A stretch of 21,552 bases of DNA from Pseudomonadota bacterium. GTDB taxonomy: Bacteria > Pseudomonadota > Alphaproteobacteria > Acetobacterales > Acetobacteraceae. The translations under genes and the position numbers were made by a program. Location of the stretch: the NCBI GenBank assembly GCA_023390705.1, contig JAEWCI010000638.1, positions 1-21,552 on the forward strand, read 5' to 3'. A model generated the notes under the pieces. The model did no database searches and was not told where the DNA came from. It worked only from the letters and a program-made list of their open reading frames with translations. This document shows positions 7,617 through 15,062 of the stretch, piece by piece; the stretch's first letter is position 1, and every line of letters starts with the position of its first letter.

Positions 7617-8372
7617 ATGATCCCAGCCACCGCCGCGCTGCCCCGCGACGTGCCTCTGGAGGGAGCTTCCAACCTGCGGGATCTCGGCGGCTGGCAGACG
7701 GCCGATGGCAGGCGGGTGCGGCAGGGGGTGGTGTTCCGCTCCGCCACCCTGGCGCGGCTGACCCCAGGGGACCAGGAGAAGGTCGCGGCGCTGCGGCTGC
7801 GCACCGTCTGCGACCTGCGCGGTCACCACGAATCCGCCGCCGCGCCCTCCCTGCTGCCGCCAGGGGTGGAGCGGGTGCCGCTGCCGGTCGAGCCCTCGGT
7901 CGGGGCCAGCCTGCGCGACCTGATGCAGCGGGAGCAGTCCACCGGCGAGGACGTGGTGGCGCTGCTGCGGCGGGCCTATCTGGAATACGCCACCGTCTGG
8001 CTTGGCGCCTATCGCCGCCTGTTCGAACTGCTGCTGGAGCCGGAGCGCCATGCCCTGCTGTTCCACTGCTCGGCCGGCAAGGACCGCACCGGGCTGGGGG
8101 CGGCGCTGATCCTGACGGCACTGGGCGCCAGCCGGGAGACGGTGCTGGCGGACTATACGGCGACCGACCGGCTTTGGCGGCGCGACTACGCCCTGCCGCC
8201 CGGCACGCCCAGGCCGCTGGGCGATGCCCTGCTGGGCGCCCACCCCGAACTGCTGGAAGCGGCGCTGGAGGCCGCCATTGCGCCATACGGCACCTTGCCG
8301 CTGCTGCTGGAACAGGGTCTGGGGCTGGACGCCGCCCGGCTGGCCCGGCTGCGCGACCTGCTGCTGGAATAG
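7617..8372 (+). CDS. Tyrosine-protein phosphatase (DSP-like, Y_phosphatase3 type)
   Basis: A 251-residue protein with the cysteine phosphatase P-loop HCSAGKDRTG: nucleophile C151, R157, and the Asp-containing GKDRTG form typical of the atypical bacterial tyrosine phosphatases related to Mycobacterium PtpB. The N-terminal block NLRDLGG (residues about 19-25) with GVVFRSATLARLT and VCDLRG is also diagnostic of this family. These enzymes act on phosphotyrosine and sometimes phosphoinositides. No signal peptide is seen, so it is probably cytosolic. GAGGAG ends 9 bases before the ATG. It diverges from the SDR gene and is followed after 57 bases by the six-gene catabolic operon in the same direction. 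It may be transcribed alone, since a separate promoter is plausible before the next gene. The physiological substrate is unknown. Confidence 0.94.
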   Translation: MIPATAALPRDVPLEGASNLRDLGGWQTADGRRVRQGVVFRSATLARLTPGDQEKVAALRLRTVCDLRGHHESAAAPSLLPPGVERVPLPVEPSVGASLRDLMQREQSTGEDVVALLRRAYLEYATVWLGAYRRLFELLLEPERHALLFHCSAGKDRTGLGAALILTALGASRETVLADYTATDRLWRRDYALPPGTPRPLGDALLGAHPELLEAALEAAIAPYGTLPLLLEQGLGLDAARLARLRDLLLE

Positions 8373-8394
8373 CCGGCTCCGCCGCCGCCCCCCT

Positions 8395-8430
8395 GGACCG
8401 CCCGGCCGGTGCGGCTACAGTCGCAGGCCA
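8395..8430 (+). promoter_or_regulatory. Candidate leaderless promoter of the catabolic operon
   Basis: TGGACC (4/6 match to -35), a 16-base spacer and TACAGT (-10-like, 4/6) end 8 bases before the ATG at 8430. A start at that ATG would make the message leaderless. This fits the lack of a good ribosome binding site there (only CAGG two bases upstream). The match is suggestive, not proof; read-through from the phosphatase gene is the alternative. Confidence 0.35.
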
Positions 8431-9314
8431 TGAGCGATTTCCACGGCGTCTATCCTTATCTCGTCTCCCCCATCGCCCCGGATGGGGCGGTGCTGGAAGC
8501 CGAGCTTCGCCGCCTGGTGGAGCACCTGATAGGCTGCGGCGTGCATGGTCTCACCCCGCTCGGCAGCACCGGGGAATTCGCCTATCTGGACTGGGCGCAG
8601 CGCCGGCGCATCGTGGAAGTGGTGGTGGAGCAGACGCGCGGCCGGGTGCCGGTGGTAGCCGGGGTGGCGGCAACGACAATCGCCGAGGCCGAGCGTCAGA
8701 CCCGCGAATTCACCGGTATGGGCGTGGATGGCATCCTGGCCATCCTGGAAGCCTATTTCCCGGTGCCCGAATCCGGGGTGGTCGCCTATTTCCGCGCCAT
8801 TGCGGATGCGACGGACCGGCCGGTGGTGCTCTACACCAACCCGATGTTCCAGCGCAGCGACCTCTCGCTGAATGCCATCGAACAACTGAGCCACCATCCG
8901 CGCATCGGCTACATCAAGGACGCCTCGAATAATACCGGGCGGCTGCTCTCCATCCTCAACCGTACCGAAGGACGGATGAAGGTCTTCGCGGCCAGCGCGC
9001 ATATCCCGGCGGCGGTGATGCTGGTGGGCGGCGTCGGCTGGATGGCCGGCCCGGCCAATTGCGTACCGCGCGAGAGCGTGCGGCTGTATGAACTGTGCAG
9101 GGCCGGACAGTGGGACGCGGCCATGGCCCTGCAACGGCCACTGTGGCGCATGAACGAGTTGTTCGCCGCACATTCCCTCGCGGCCTGCATCAAGGGCGCG
9201 CTGCAGATTCAGGGCTTCGCCGTCGGCGACCCGCTGCCGCCCCAGGCGCCGCTCTCGGCCGAGGGGCGCAAGGCGGTGGCGGCGGCGCTGGCCGAGATGC
9301 AGGGGCTGATCTGA
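8430..9314 (+). CDS. Dihydrodipicolinate synthase (DapA) family lyase/aldolase
   Basis: A 294-residue class I aldolase of the DapA/NAL superfamily (TIM barrel). The GSTGEFAYL block (residues about 42-50) matches the GxxGE 2-oxo-acid carboxylate loop. Y135 (in VVLYTNP) and the Schiff-base K163 (in YIKDAS) are in the expected places, so it should be catalytically competent. Family members condense, cleave or dehydrate pyruvate-derived 2-oxo acids. Biosynthetic DapA is unlikely: the gene heads a catabolic operon, and the substrate loop is S-T-G-E-F rather than the T-T-G-E of lysine DapA. A hydroxy-oxo-acid aldolase or dehydratase (KDG, hydroxyproline or sialate-like) is more plausible. The start at 8430 gives the canonical N-terminus; a GTG seven codons upstream is possible. 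Its stop overlaps the next start by one base (TGATG). Confidence 0.93.
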   Translation: MSDFHGVYPYLVSPIAPDGAVLEAELRRLVEHLIGCGVHGLTPLGSTGEFAYLDWAQRRRIVEVVVEQTRGRVPVVAGVAATTIAEAERQTREFTGMGVDGILAILEAYFPVPESGVVAYFRAIADATDRPVVLYTNPMFQRSDLSLNAIEQLSHHPRIGYIKDASNNTGRLLSILNRTEGRMKVFAASAHIPAAVMLVGGVGWMAGPANCVPRESVRLYELCRAGQWDAAMALQRPLWRMNELFAAHSLAACIKGALQIQGFAVGDPLPPQAPLSAEGRKAVAAALAEMQGLI

Positions 9315-10078
9315 TGGAATTGCCGCGCGCCCCCGGCTTCCGGCTGGACGGCAAGCGGGCGCTGGTGACCGGGGCTGGGCGCGGCATCGGCCTGGCAGCC
9401 GCGGCGGCACTGGCCGAGGCCGGTGCGGCGGTGACGCTTGTCGCGCGCAGCGCGGAGGAGATCGCGGCGGCATCCGAGGCGATCCGTGCGGCCGGGGGAA
9501 GGGCCGAGCCACTGGTGCTGGACGTGGCCGATACCGCGGCGGCCCGTGCGACAGTGGCGGCGCTGCCGGCCTTCCATGTGCTGGTGAACAATGCCGGCAC
9601 CAACCGCCCGGCGCATTTCCTCGACGTCACCGAAGGGGATTTCGATGCCGTGATGGCGCTGAACCTGCGCGGCTGCTTCTTCCTGGCCCAGGCCGTGGCA
9701 CGGCGGATGCGGGAGGAAGGGGTGCGCGGCAGCATCATCAATGTCTCCTCGCAGATGGGCCATGTCGGCGGGCCGAACCGCACCGTCTACTGCGCCAGCA
9801 AATGGGCCATGGAAGGCTGGACCAAGGCCATGGCGATCGAGCTGGCCCCATACGGCATCCGTGCCAACACGCTCGGCCCCACCTTCGTCGAGACGCCGCT
9901 GACGAAGCCCTTCTTCGAGAAGCCGGAATTCCGCGAATGGGTGCTGGGCAAGATCAAGCTCGGGCGGATCGGCCAGGTGACGGATCTGATGGGGCCGGTG
10001 GTCTTCCTGGCCTCGGAGGCCTCGGCGCTGATGACAGGTTCGGCGCTGGTGGTGGATGGCGGCTGGACCGCGGAATAG
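9314..10078 (+). CDS. SDR family oxidoreductase of the catabolic operon
   Basis: A 254-residue classical SDR: TGAGRGIG cofactor loop at residues 19-26, NNAG intact (VLVNNAGTN), catalytic S146, Y159 and K163 (VYCASK), and the C-terminal GSALVVDGG. ARS after the second strand suggests NADP might be accepted, but that guide is weak. It overlaps the DapA-family gene by one base and is followed after 13 bases by the HisD-like gene, so it clearly belongs to the operon. The likely role is oxidation or epimerisation of a secondary alcohol in the degraded compound. In the known dihydroxypropanesulfonate pathway, SDR enzymes (HpsO/HpsP) work next to a HisD-family enzyme (HpsN) in this way, but I cannot show that substrate here. 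Confidence 0.95.
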   Translation: MELPRAPGFRLDGKRALVTGAGRGIGLAAAAALAEAGAAVTLVARSAEEIAAASEAIRAAGGRAEPLVLDVADTAAARATVAALPAFHVLVNNAGTNRPAHFLDVTEGDFDAVMALNLRGCFFLAQAVARRMREEGVRGSIINVSSQMGHVGGPNRTVYCASKWAMEGWTKAMAIELAPYGIRANTLGPTFVETPLTKPFFEKPEFREWVLGKIKLGRIGQVTDLMGPVVFLASEASALMTGSALVVDGGWTAE

Positions 10079-10091
10079 GGAAGGAAGTGTC

Positions 10092-11399
10092 ATGGCGCGC
10101 TGGCTGAAGAACAGCATCCCCTCGTCGGACAAGGCGGCAGCCGATGCGAAGGTGCGGGCCACGGTCGAAGGGCTGCTGGCCGATATCGCCGCCCGAGGCG
10201 ATGCGGCGGTGCGCGAGTATTCCGTGAAATTCGACGGCTGGGACCGCGCCGACTTCCGGTTGACCGATGCCGAGATCAAGGATTGCCTGGCGCAGCTTTC
10301 CGGCCGGGACCTGGATGACATCCGCTTCGCGCAGGAGCAGGTGCGCAACTTCGCGCAGCACCAGCGCGAGGCGCTGCGAGACATCGAGGTGGAGACGCTG
10401 CCGGGCGTGGTCCTCGGCCACAAGAACATCCCGGTGAATTCGGTGGGCTGCTACGTGCCCGGGGGCAAGTATCCCCTGTTGGCCTCGGCGCATATGTCGG
10501 TGGTGACGGCGAAGGTCGCGGGCGTGCCGCGCATCGTCACCTGCGCGCCGCCCTACCAGGGCAGGCCGGCGGCCGCCATCGTCGCGGCGCAGCACCTGGC
10601 CGGGGCAGATGTGATCTATTGCCTGGGCGGGGTGCAGGCGGTGGGCGCCATGGCGCTGGGCACGGAAAGCATCCCGCCGGTGGACATGCTGGTGGGGCCG
10701 GGCAACGCCTTCGTGGCGGAGGCCAAGCGCCAGCTCTATGGCCGCGTAGGCATCGACCTCTTCGCCGGCCCGACCGAGACGCTCATCATCGCCGATGAGA
10801 CGGTGGATGCCGAACTCTGCGCCACCGACCTGCTGGGCCAGGCGGAGCACGGCCCGACCAGCCCCGCCATCCTGCTGACCGACAGCGAGAGGCTGGCGCG
10901 CGCGACCATGGCGGAGGTGGAGCGGCTGCTGACCATCCTGCCCACGACCGAAATCGCCCGCCAGTCCTGGCGCGACTACGGCGAGGTGATTGTCTGCGAC
11001 GATCTGGAGAAGATGGTGCGGGAGGCGGACCGCATCGCTTCCGAGCATGTGCAGGTGATGACAAGGGACGACGACCTGTTCCTGCGCAGGATGACGAATT
11101 ACGGCGCGCTGTTCCTGGGGCCGCGCACCAATGTCTCCTATGGCGACAAGGTCATCGGCACCAACCATACCCTGCCGACCCAGAAGGCGGCGCGCTACAC
11201 CGGTGGCTTGTGGGTGGGCAAATTCCTCAAGACGGTCACCTACCAGCGTGTACTGAGTGATGAGGCCAGCGCCATGGTGGGCGCCTACTGCTCGCGCCTC
11301 TGTATGCTGGAAGGCTTCGCCGGCCATGCCGAGCAGGCCAATATCCGGGTCCGCCGCTATGGCGGTCGCAACATACCCTATGCGAGTGCCGTGGACTGA
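10092..11399 (+). CDS. Histidinol dehydrogenase (HisD) family, catabolic alcohol dehydrogenase
   Basis: A 435-residue HisD-fold enzyme. All recognisable active-site residues of E. coli HisD are present at a constant offset: Q250 and H253 (GQAEH), E318-H319 (SEH), D352 (GDKV), H359 (NHTLPT), E407 and H412 (EGFAGH). These cover the four zinc ligands and the catalytic Glu/His. It should therefore be a zinc- and NAD-dependent four-electron dehydrogenase turning a primary alcohol into a carboxylate. The context is catabolic, with no other histidine gene nearby, and the segment after NHTLPT (QKAARYTGGLWVGKF) departs from biosynthetic HisD. This points to an HpsN-like subgroup, whose type enzyme oxidises 2,3-dihydroxypropanesulfonate to sulfolactate; the actual substrate is unknown. 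An AAGGAAG ribosome binding site precedes the ATG. The next gene follows after 51 bases. Confidence 0.93.
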   Translation: MARWLKNSIPSSDKAAADAKVRATVEGLLADIAARGDAAVREYSVKFDGWDRADFRLTDAEIKDCLAQLSGRDLDDIRFAQEQVRNFAQHQREALRDIEVETLPGVVLGHKNIPVNSVGCYVPGGKYPLLASAHMSVVTAKVAGVPRIVTCAPPYQGRPAAAIVAAQHLAGADVIYCLGGVQAVGAMALGTESIPPVDMLVGPGNAFVAEAKRQLYGRVGIDLFAGPTETLIIADETVDAELCATDLLGQAEHGPTSPAILLTDSERLARATMAEVERLLTILPTTEIARQSWRDYGEVIVCDDLEKMVREADRIASEHVQVMTRDDDLFLRRMTNYGALFLGPRTNVSYGDKVIGTNHTLPTQKAARYTGGLWVGKFLKTVTYQRVLSDEASAMVGAYCSRLCMLEGFAGHAEQANIRVRRYGGRNIPYASAVD

Positions 11400-11450
11400 C
11401 CGGCAGTCCGGCACCGCCCGGCGCAAGAACGACCTCCAGGGGAACAGGAA

Positions 11451-12320
11451 ATGTCCAGCGTCACCGATCGCCGCCAACGCTTCCGTGCCGTATTGAGCGG
11501 CAGCGTCTGCGTCCATCCCGGCTCCGTCTTCGACCCGATGTCGGCCCGGATTGCCGAGGATCTGGGCTTCGAGGTCGGCATGTATGCCGGCTCCACCGCC
11601 TCGCTCGCCGTGCTTGGTGCGCCCGACCTCATTCTGCTGACGCTGACCGAATTCGCCGACCAGGCGCGCCGCATCTGCCGCGCGGTGAAGAAGCTGCCGC
11701 TGCTGGTGGATGCCGACCACGGCTATGGCAACGCGCTGAACGCCATGCGCACGGTGGAGGAGGTGGAGAATGCCGGCGTCGCGGCGATGACGCTGGAGGA
11801 CACCGTCCTGCCGCGCCCCTATGGCGAGGAGAAGCCGCGGCTCATCAGCATCGAGGAAGGGTTGGGCCGGGTGCGGGCCGGGCTGGCGGCGCGCGACGAT
11901 CCCTCTTTCTGCATCGTCGCCCGCACCGGCGCCGCCCAGTTCACCGGCATCGAGGATGCGGTGGAGCGCTGCAGGGCCTACACGCAATCCGGTGCCGATG
12001 CGCTGTTCTTCACCGGTGTACGCACCCGGGCGCAGCTCGATGCCCTGGCCTCCGTCGCCACCCTGCCCATCATCATCGGCGGCTCCGACACGCCGGAGAT
12101 GATGGACCGCGAATACCTGGCGGCGCGCGGCGTGCGCGTGGCGCTGCAAGGGCACCAGCCGATCCAGGCCGCGGTGCAGGCGGTGCATGCCACGCTGAAG
12201 GCGCTGCGCGACGGGGTGAAGCCCAAGGAACTTCAGGGGCTGCCGAAGGGCGACCTGATGGCCCGAGCCACCCGCGAGGCCGATTACCAGGCCTGGACCA
12301 GGGAATATCTCGGCGGCTGA
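11451..12320 (+). CDS. Oxaloacetate decarboxylase-type protein (PEP mutase/isocitrate lyase superfamily)
   Basis: A 289-residue member of the PEPM/ICL superfamily (TIM barrel, Mg2+-dependent). It carries VFDPMSARIAEDLGFE near the N-terminus, the metal-binding DADHGYGNALN block (about residues 86-96), and LEDTVLP. The block after the last strand reads ALQGHQ, with His exactly at residue 235. From memory, these segments line up closely along their whole length with the Pseudomonas PA4872 oxaloacetate decarboxylase, which has VNGHAA with His235 at this place. Isocitrate or methylisocitrate lyase would need the KKCGH catalytic loop, which is absent. The predicted reaction is decarboxylation of oxaloacetate or a substituted oxaloacetate to the pyruvate form. 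AGGGG lies 8 bases upstream of the ATG. It is the fourth gene of the operon. Confidence 0.92.
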   Translation: MSSVTDRRQRFRAVLSGSVCVHPGSVFDPMSARIAEDLGFEVGMYAGSTASLAVLGAPDLILLTLTEFADQARRICRAVKKLPLLVDADHGYGNALNAMRTVEEVENAGVAAMTLEDTVLPRPYGEEKPRLISIEEGLGRVRAGLAARDDPSFCIVARTGAAQFTGIEDAVERCRAYTQSGADALFFTGVRTRAQLDALASVATLPIIIGGSDTPEMMDREYLAARGVRVALQGHQPIQAAVQAVHATLKALRDGVKPKELQGLPKGDLMARATREADYQAWTREYLGG

Positions 12321-12347
12321 GCCGCAACCACCCGAAGGAAACGACCC

Positions 12348-13445
12348 ATGCTGACCGAACCGGAAGCCGGCTTCCTCACCCTGCACGAAATGGTCTCGGA
12401 GGCGAAGCGCCGCCTCTCGCCTGGCACCTGGGACTACCTGATCGGTGCCACCGAGACCGAGACCACCATGATGCGCAACCGCATGGCGCTGGATTCCGTC
12501 GCCTTCCGCCCGCGGGTGCTGCGCGACGTGTCCTCCATCGACACCTCCGGCAGGTTTTTCGGTCGCCAGGTGGCGCTGCCCGTGGCACTGGCGCCGGTAG
12601 GCGGGCTGGAGAGCATCGACCCGGAGGGCGGACCCTCCGCCGCCCGCGCCGCCGCCGCCTTCAACGTACCGCTGATCGTCAGCTCGGTCAGCCAGCCGGG
12701 GCTGGAGCCGGTGGCCGAGGCCAATGGCAAGGGCCCGAAGGTCTTCCAGCTCTATGTGCGCGGCGACCGCGCCTGGTCGGATGATGTGGTGAAGCGCGCG
12801 GTGGATGCCGGCTACGATGCCTTCTGCCTGACGGTTGATACCGCCATCTACAGCCGCCGCGAACGCGACATCGCCAAGCGCTTCGTCAAGCCCTGGCGGA
12901 CCCGCGCCATGGGGCATTCCTTCCAGGCGGCACTCAACTGGGACGATGTGAAGCACTTCAAGGACAAGCACCGCATCCCGCTGGTGCTGAAGGGTATCGC
13001 CACGGCGGAGGACGCCGCCATTGCCTGCGAGCATGGGGTGGAGGTGGTCTATGTCTCCAACCACGGCGGACGTCAGTTGGACCATGGCCGAGGTGCGCTG
13101 GACGTGCTGCCGGAAGTGGTGAAGGCGGTGGAGGGCCGCGCCAAGGTTTGGGTGGACGGCGGCATCAATCGCGGCAGCGACGTGGTGAAGGCCATGGCGC
13201 TGGGCGCCGATCTGGTCGGCATCGGCCGCCTCTACTGCTACGGCTTGGCCGCGGCGGGCGAGACCGGCGCACGGCGGGTGCTGGAATTGCTGCAGGCGGA
13301 GGTGACCGAGGTGCTGGGCCTGCTCGGCGTCACCAGCTTCGGCCAGCTCAATCCCAGCTATCTCCACCCGGCGGCGCCGGTGGTCCAGCCTGGGGTGCAC
13401 AGCGCCTTCCCGCTGCTCAACCTGGCCGATGCCGGGTATCGCTGA
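12348..13445 (+). CDS. FMN-dependent alpha-hydroxy-acid oxidizing protein
   Basis: A 365-residue TIM-barrel flavoprotein of the glycolate oxidase/LldD family. The diagnostic SNHGGRQLD block holds the catalytic His239 and the substrate Arg. KVFQLYVRGDR, CLTVDT and LVLKGI supply the expected Tyr, Thr and Lys at the FMN. The N-terminal substrate segment (WDYLIGATETETT) keeps the Tyr but has an altered Gly/Ala pattern compared with YYASGAED or YMDGGAYSE of the classical enzymes, suggesting a different acid. It oxidises an (S)-2-hydroxy acid to the 2-oxo acid, with oxygen, quinone or another acceptor. AAGGA lies 8 bases before the ATG. It follows the decarboxylase gene after 27 bases, so it could make the 2-oxo acid used by that enzyme or by the DapA-family lyase. 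Confidence 0.95.
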   Translation: MLTEPEAGFLTLHEMVSEAKRRLSPGTWDYLIGATETETTMMRNRMALDSVAFRPRVLRDVSSIDTSGRFFGRQVALPVALAPVGGLESIDPEGGPSAARAAAAFNVPLIVSSVSQPGLEPVAEANGKGPKVFQLYVRGDRAWSDDVVKRAVDAGYDAFCLTVDTAIYSRRERDIAKRFVKPWRTRAMGHSFQAALNWDDVKHFKDKHRIPLVLKGIATAEDAAIACEHGVEVVYVSNHGGRQLDHGRGALDVLPEVVKAVEGRAKVWVDGGINRGSDVVKAMALGADLVGIGRLYCYGLAAAGETGARRVLELLQAEVTEVLGLLGVTSFGQLNPSYLHPAAPVVQPGVHSAFPLLNLADAGYR

Positions 13446-13471
13446 GCCATAGCCGCTTCGGGAGAACGAGG

Positions 13472-14983
13472 ATGATGCGCTTCCTGCTCGCCGCCATGTC
13501 GCATGAGACCAACACCTTCTCGCCGGTGCCGACGCCGCGCGCGCGGTTCTGCCGGGACGGCAAGGAGTTGCTGGCCGGCGAGCAGGCCATCGCGTTCTTC
13601 CGCAACACCCGCACCTGCATGGGTGGCTTTCTCGATGCCGCCGCGGAGGCGGGGGCGGAGGTGGTGGTCCCGGTTGCCGCCCATGCCCCGCCTTCCGGCC
13701 CGGTGGAGCGCTCTGCCTATGAGGGCTTCTGCGGTGCCATCACGGATGCGGTGAAGCAGGGCCGCTGGGACGCCATCCTGCTCGACCTGCATGGCGCGAT
13801 GGTGGTGGAGGGCTGCGAGGACGGCGAAGGCGAGTTGCTGCGCCGGATCCGCGCCATTGACGCCACCACGCCGATCGCCGTGGCCTATGACATGCACGCC
13901 AACCTCTACCCGGCAATGGTGGAGGCGGCGACGGTGATCGCCGGCTACCAGACCTATCCGCATGTGGACATGTATGAAACGGCGTTGCGCGCAACCAGGC
14001 CGCTGCTTCGGGCGCTGCGCGGCGAGGTGAAGCCGACCACCGCCTGGGCGCGGGCACCGATGCTGCCGCATGTCATGGCCCAGGGCACCCATGCCTTTCC
14101 CAACAAGGAATTGCAGGCGATGTGCCGGGAATGGGAGGCCAGCGGACGGGCACTGGCCGCAAGCCTCTTCGTCGGCTTCCCACATGCGGATATCGAAGGC
14201 GCGGGATTGTCCACCGCCGTGGTCACCGACAACGACCCGGCGGATGCGCGGCGCATGGTGCAGGCTTTGCTGGATTTCGCCTGGCAGGCACGCGAGCAAT
14301 TCGTCTTCCGGCCGGAGCCATTGGCGGAATCGGTGTCCCGCGCGAAGCAGGCCGGCGCCACGAAAGGCGAGCTGCCGGTCGTGCTGCTGGACCATTACGA
14401 CAATTGCGCCTCCGGCGGCACGATGGACACCACCGAGGTGCTGGCCGAGATCCTCCGCCAGGGCCTGGAAGACGTGGCCTTCTTCGGCATCTGCGACCCG
14501 GAAGCGGTGGCTGCCTGCCGGAAGGCGGGCGTGGGTGCCGAGATCGAGTTGGCGATCGGCGGCAAGCTGCCCATGCCGGCGCTGCCGCAATCCTCCCGGC
14601 CGTTGACGGTGAAGGGGCGGGTGAAGACCATCTCGGCCGGCTACTTCACAACGAAGACCGGCCTTTCGCCCGGGCTGAAGGTGTTCATGGGGCCGACCGT
14701 GGTGCTGGATACCGGGGCGGTGGAGATCGTGCTGGTGACGCGGCAGATCGAGCCGGTTTCACCCGACATGTTCCGCATCCTCGGGATCGAGCCGCGTGAC
14801 AAACGGTATCTCGCGATCAAGAGCCGCGTCCACTGGCGCGCCGCGCTGGGCCCGCTGGCGCGGGAGATCGTGGAATGCGCCGGGGTGGGCGTGTGCACCT
14901 CGGACTATTCCCAACTCACCTTCCGCAATGTCAGGCGCCCCATCTACCCGCTCGACCCTGGCACGAACGGGCCGGTGGGGTAG
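13472..14983 (+). CDS. M81 family metallopeptidase (MlrC-like)
   Basis: A 503-residue protein, usual for MlrC (about 500). It opens with the family signature MRFLLAAMSHETNTFSP. Likely metal ligands are D105/H107 in LDLHGAM and D140/H142 in YDMHANL; the conserved YPHVDMYET follows (H164, D166). The DUF1485-type C-terminal domain shows LLDHYDNCASGGTMDTTEVL and KVFMGPTVVL. The type member MlrC hydrolyses the linear tetrapeptide product of microcystin breakdown, but most homologues are in organisms and operons with no link to microcystin. They are thought to be zinc amidohydrolases of unknown substrate. Two ATGs (13472, 13475) compete; the first has GGGAG 8 bases upstream. It is the last gene of the operon, ending before a strong terminator hairpin. 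It could perform the opening hydrolysis in the pathway. Confidence 0.94.
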   Translation: MMRFLLAAMSHETNTFSPVPTPRARFCRDGKELLAGEQAIAFFRNTRTCMGGFLDAAAEAGAEVVVPVAAHAPPSGPVERSAYEGFCGAITDAVKQGRWDAILLDLHGAMVVEGCEDGEGELLRRIRAIDATTPIAVAYDMHANLYPAMVEAATVIAGYQTYPHVDMYETALRATRPLLRALRGEVKPTTAWARAPMLPHVMAQGTHAFPNKELQAMCREWEASGRALAASLFVGFPHADIEGAGLSTAVVTDNDPADARRMVQALLDFAWQAREQFVFRPEPLAESVSRAKQAGATKGELPVVLLDHYDNCASGGTMDTTEVLAEILRQGLEDVAFFGICDPEAVAACRKAGVGAEIELAIGGKLPMPALPQSSRPLTVKGRVKTISAGYFTTKTGLSPGLKVFMGPTVVLDTGAVEIVLVTRQIEPVSPDMFRILGIEPRDKRYLAIKSRVHWRAALGPLAREIVECAGVGVCTSDYSQLTFRNVRRPIYPLDPGTNGPVG

Positions 14984-15005
14984 GCGCAGGGCCTTCCCGC
15001 ATGGG

Positions 15006-15037
15006 CCGGCGGGGCAAGGGCGGCCTTGCTCCGCCGG
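15006..15037. terminator. Bidirectional hairpin between the operon and the convergent crotonase gene
   Basis: CCGGCGGGGCAAGG (15006-15019) pairs with CCTTGCTCCGCCGG (15024-15037): 14 pairs including one G-U, with a GCGG tetraloop. It lies 22 bases past the MlrC-type gene's stop and 25 bases past the crotonase stop, which are convergent, so it can serve both directions. No U-run is present. Confidence 0.75.
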
Positions 15038-15062
15038 GGCGTCGAAGGGGCAGGGAATGGGC

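Noticed and set aside
10092..11399. Annotation as the histidine biosynthesis gene hisD
   Set aside because: No other histidine gene nearby, an operon of catabolic enzymes around it, and divergence after NHTLPT; the family is right but the pathway name would mislead.
9954..13400. A stop-free minus-strand frame of more than 1,100 codons opposite the HisD, decarboxylase and FMN oxidase genes
   Set aside because: It is the mirror of three recognisable genes; strong GC third-position bias removes stops from the opposite strand. It has no family motifs, is rich in His/Arg/Gln, and crosses gene boundaries.
13358..14590. Long minus-strand frame opposite the MlrC-type gene
   Set aside because: Shadow of a complete, motif-bearing plus-strand gene.
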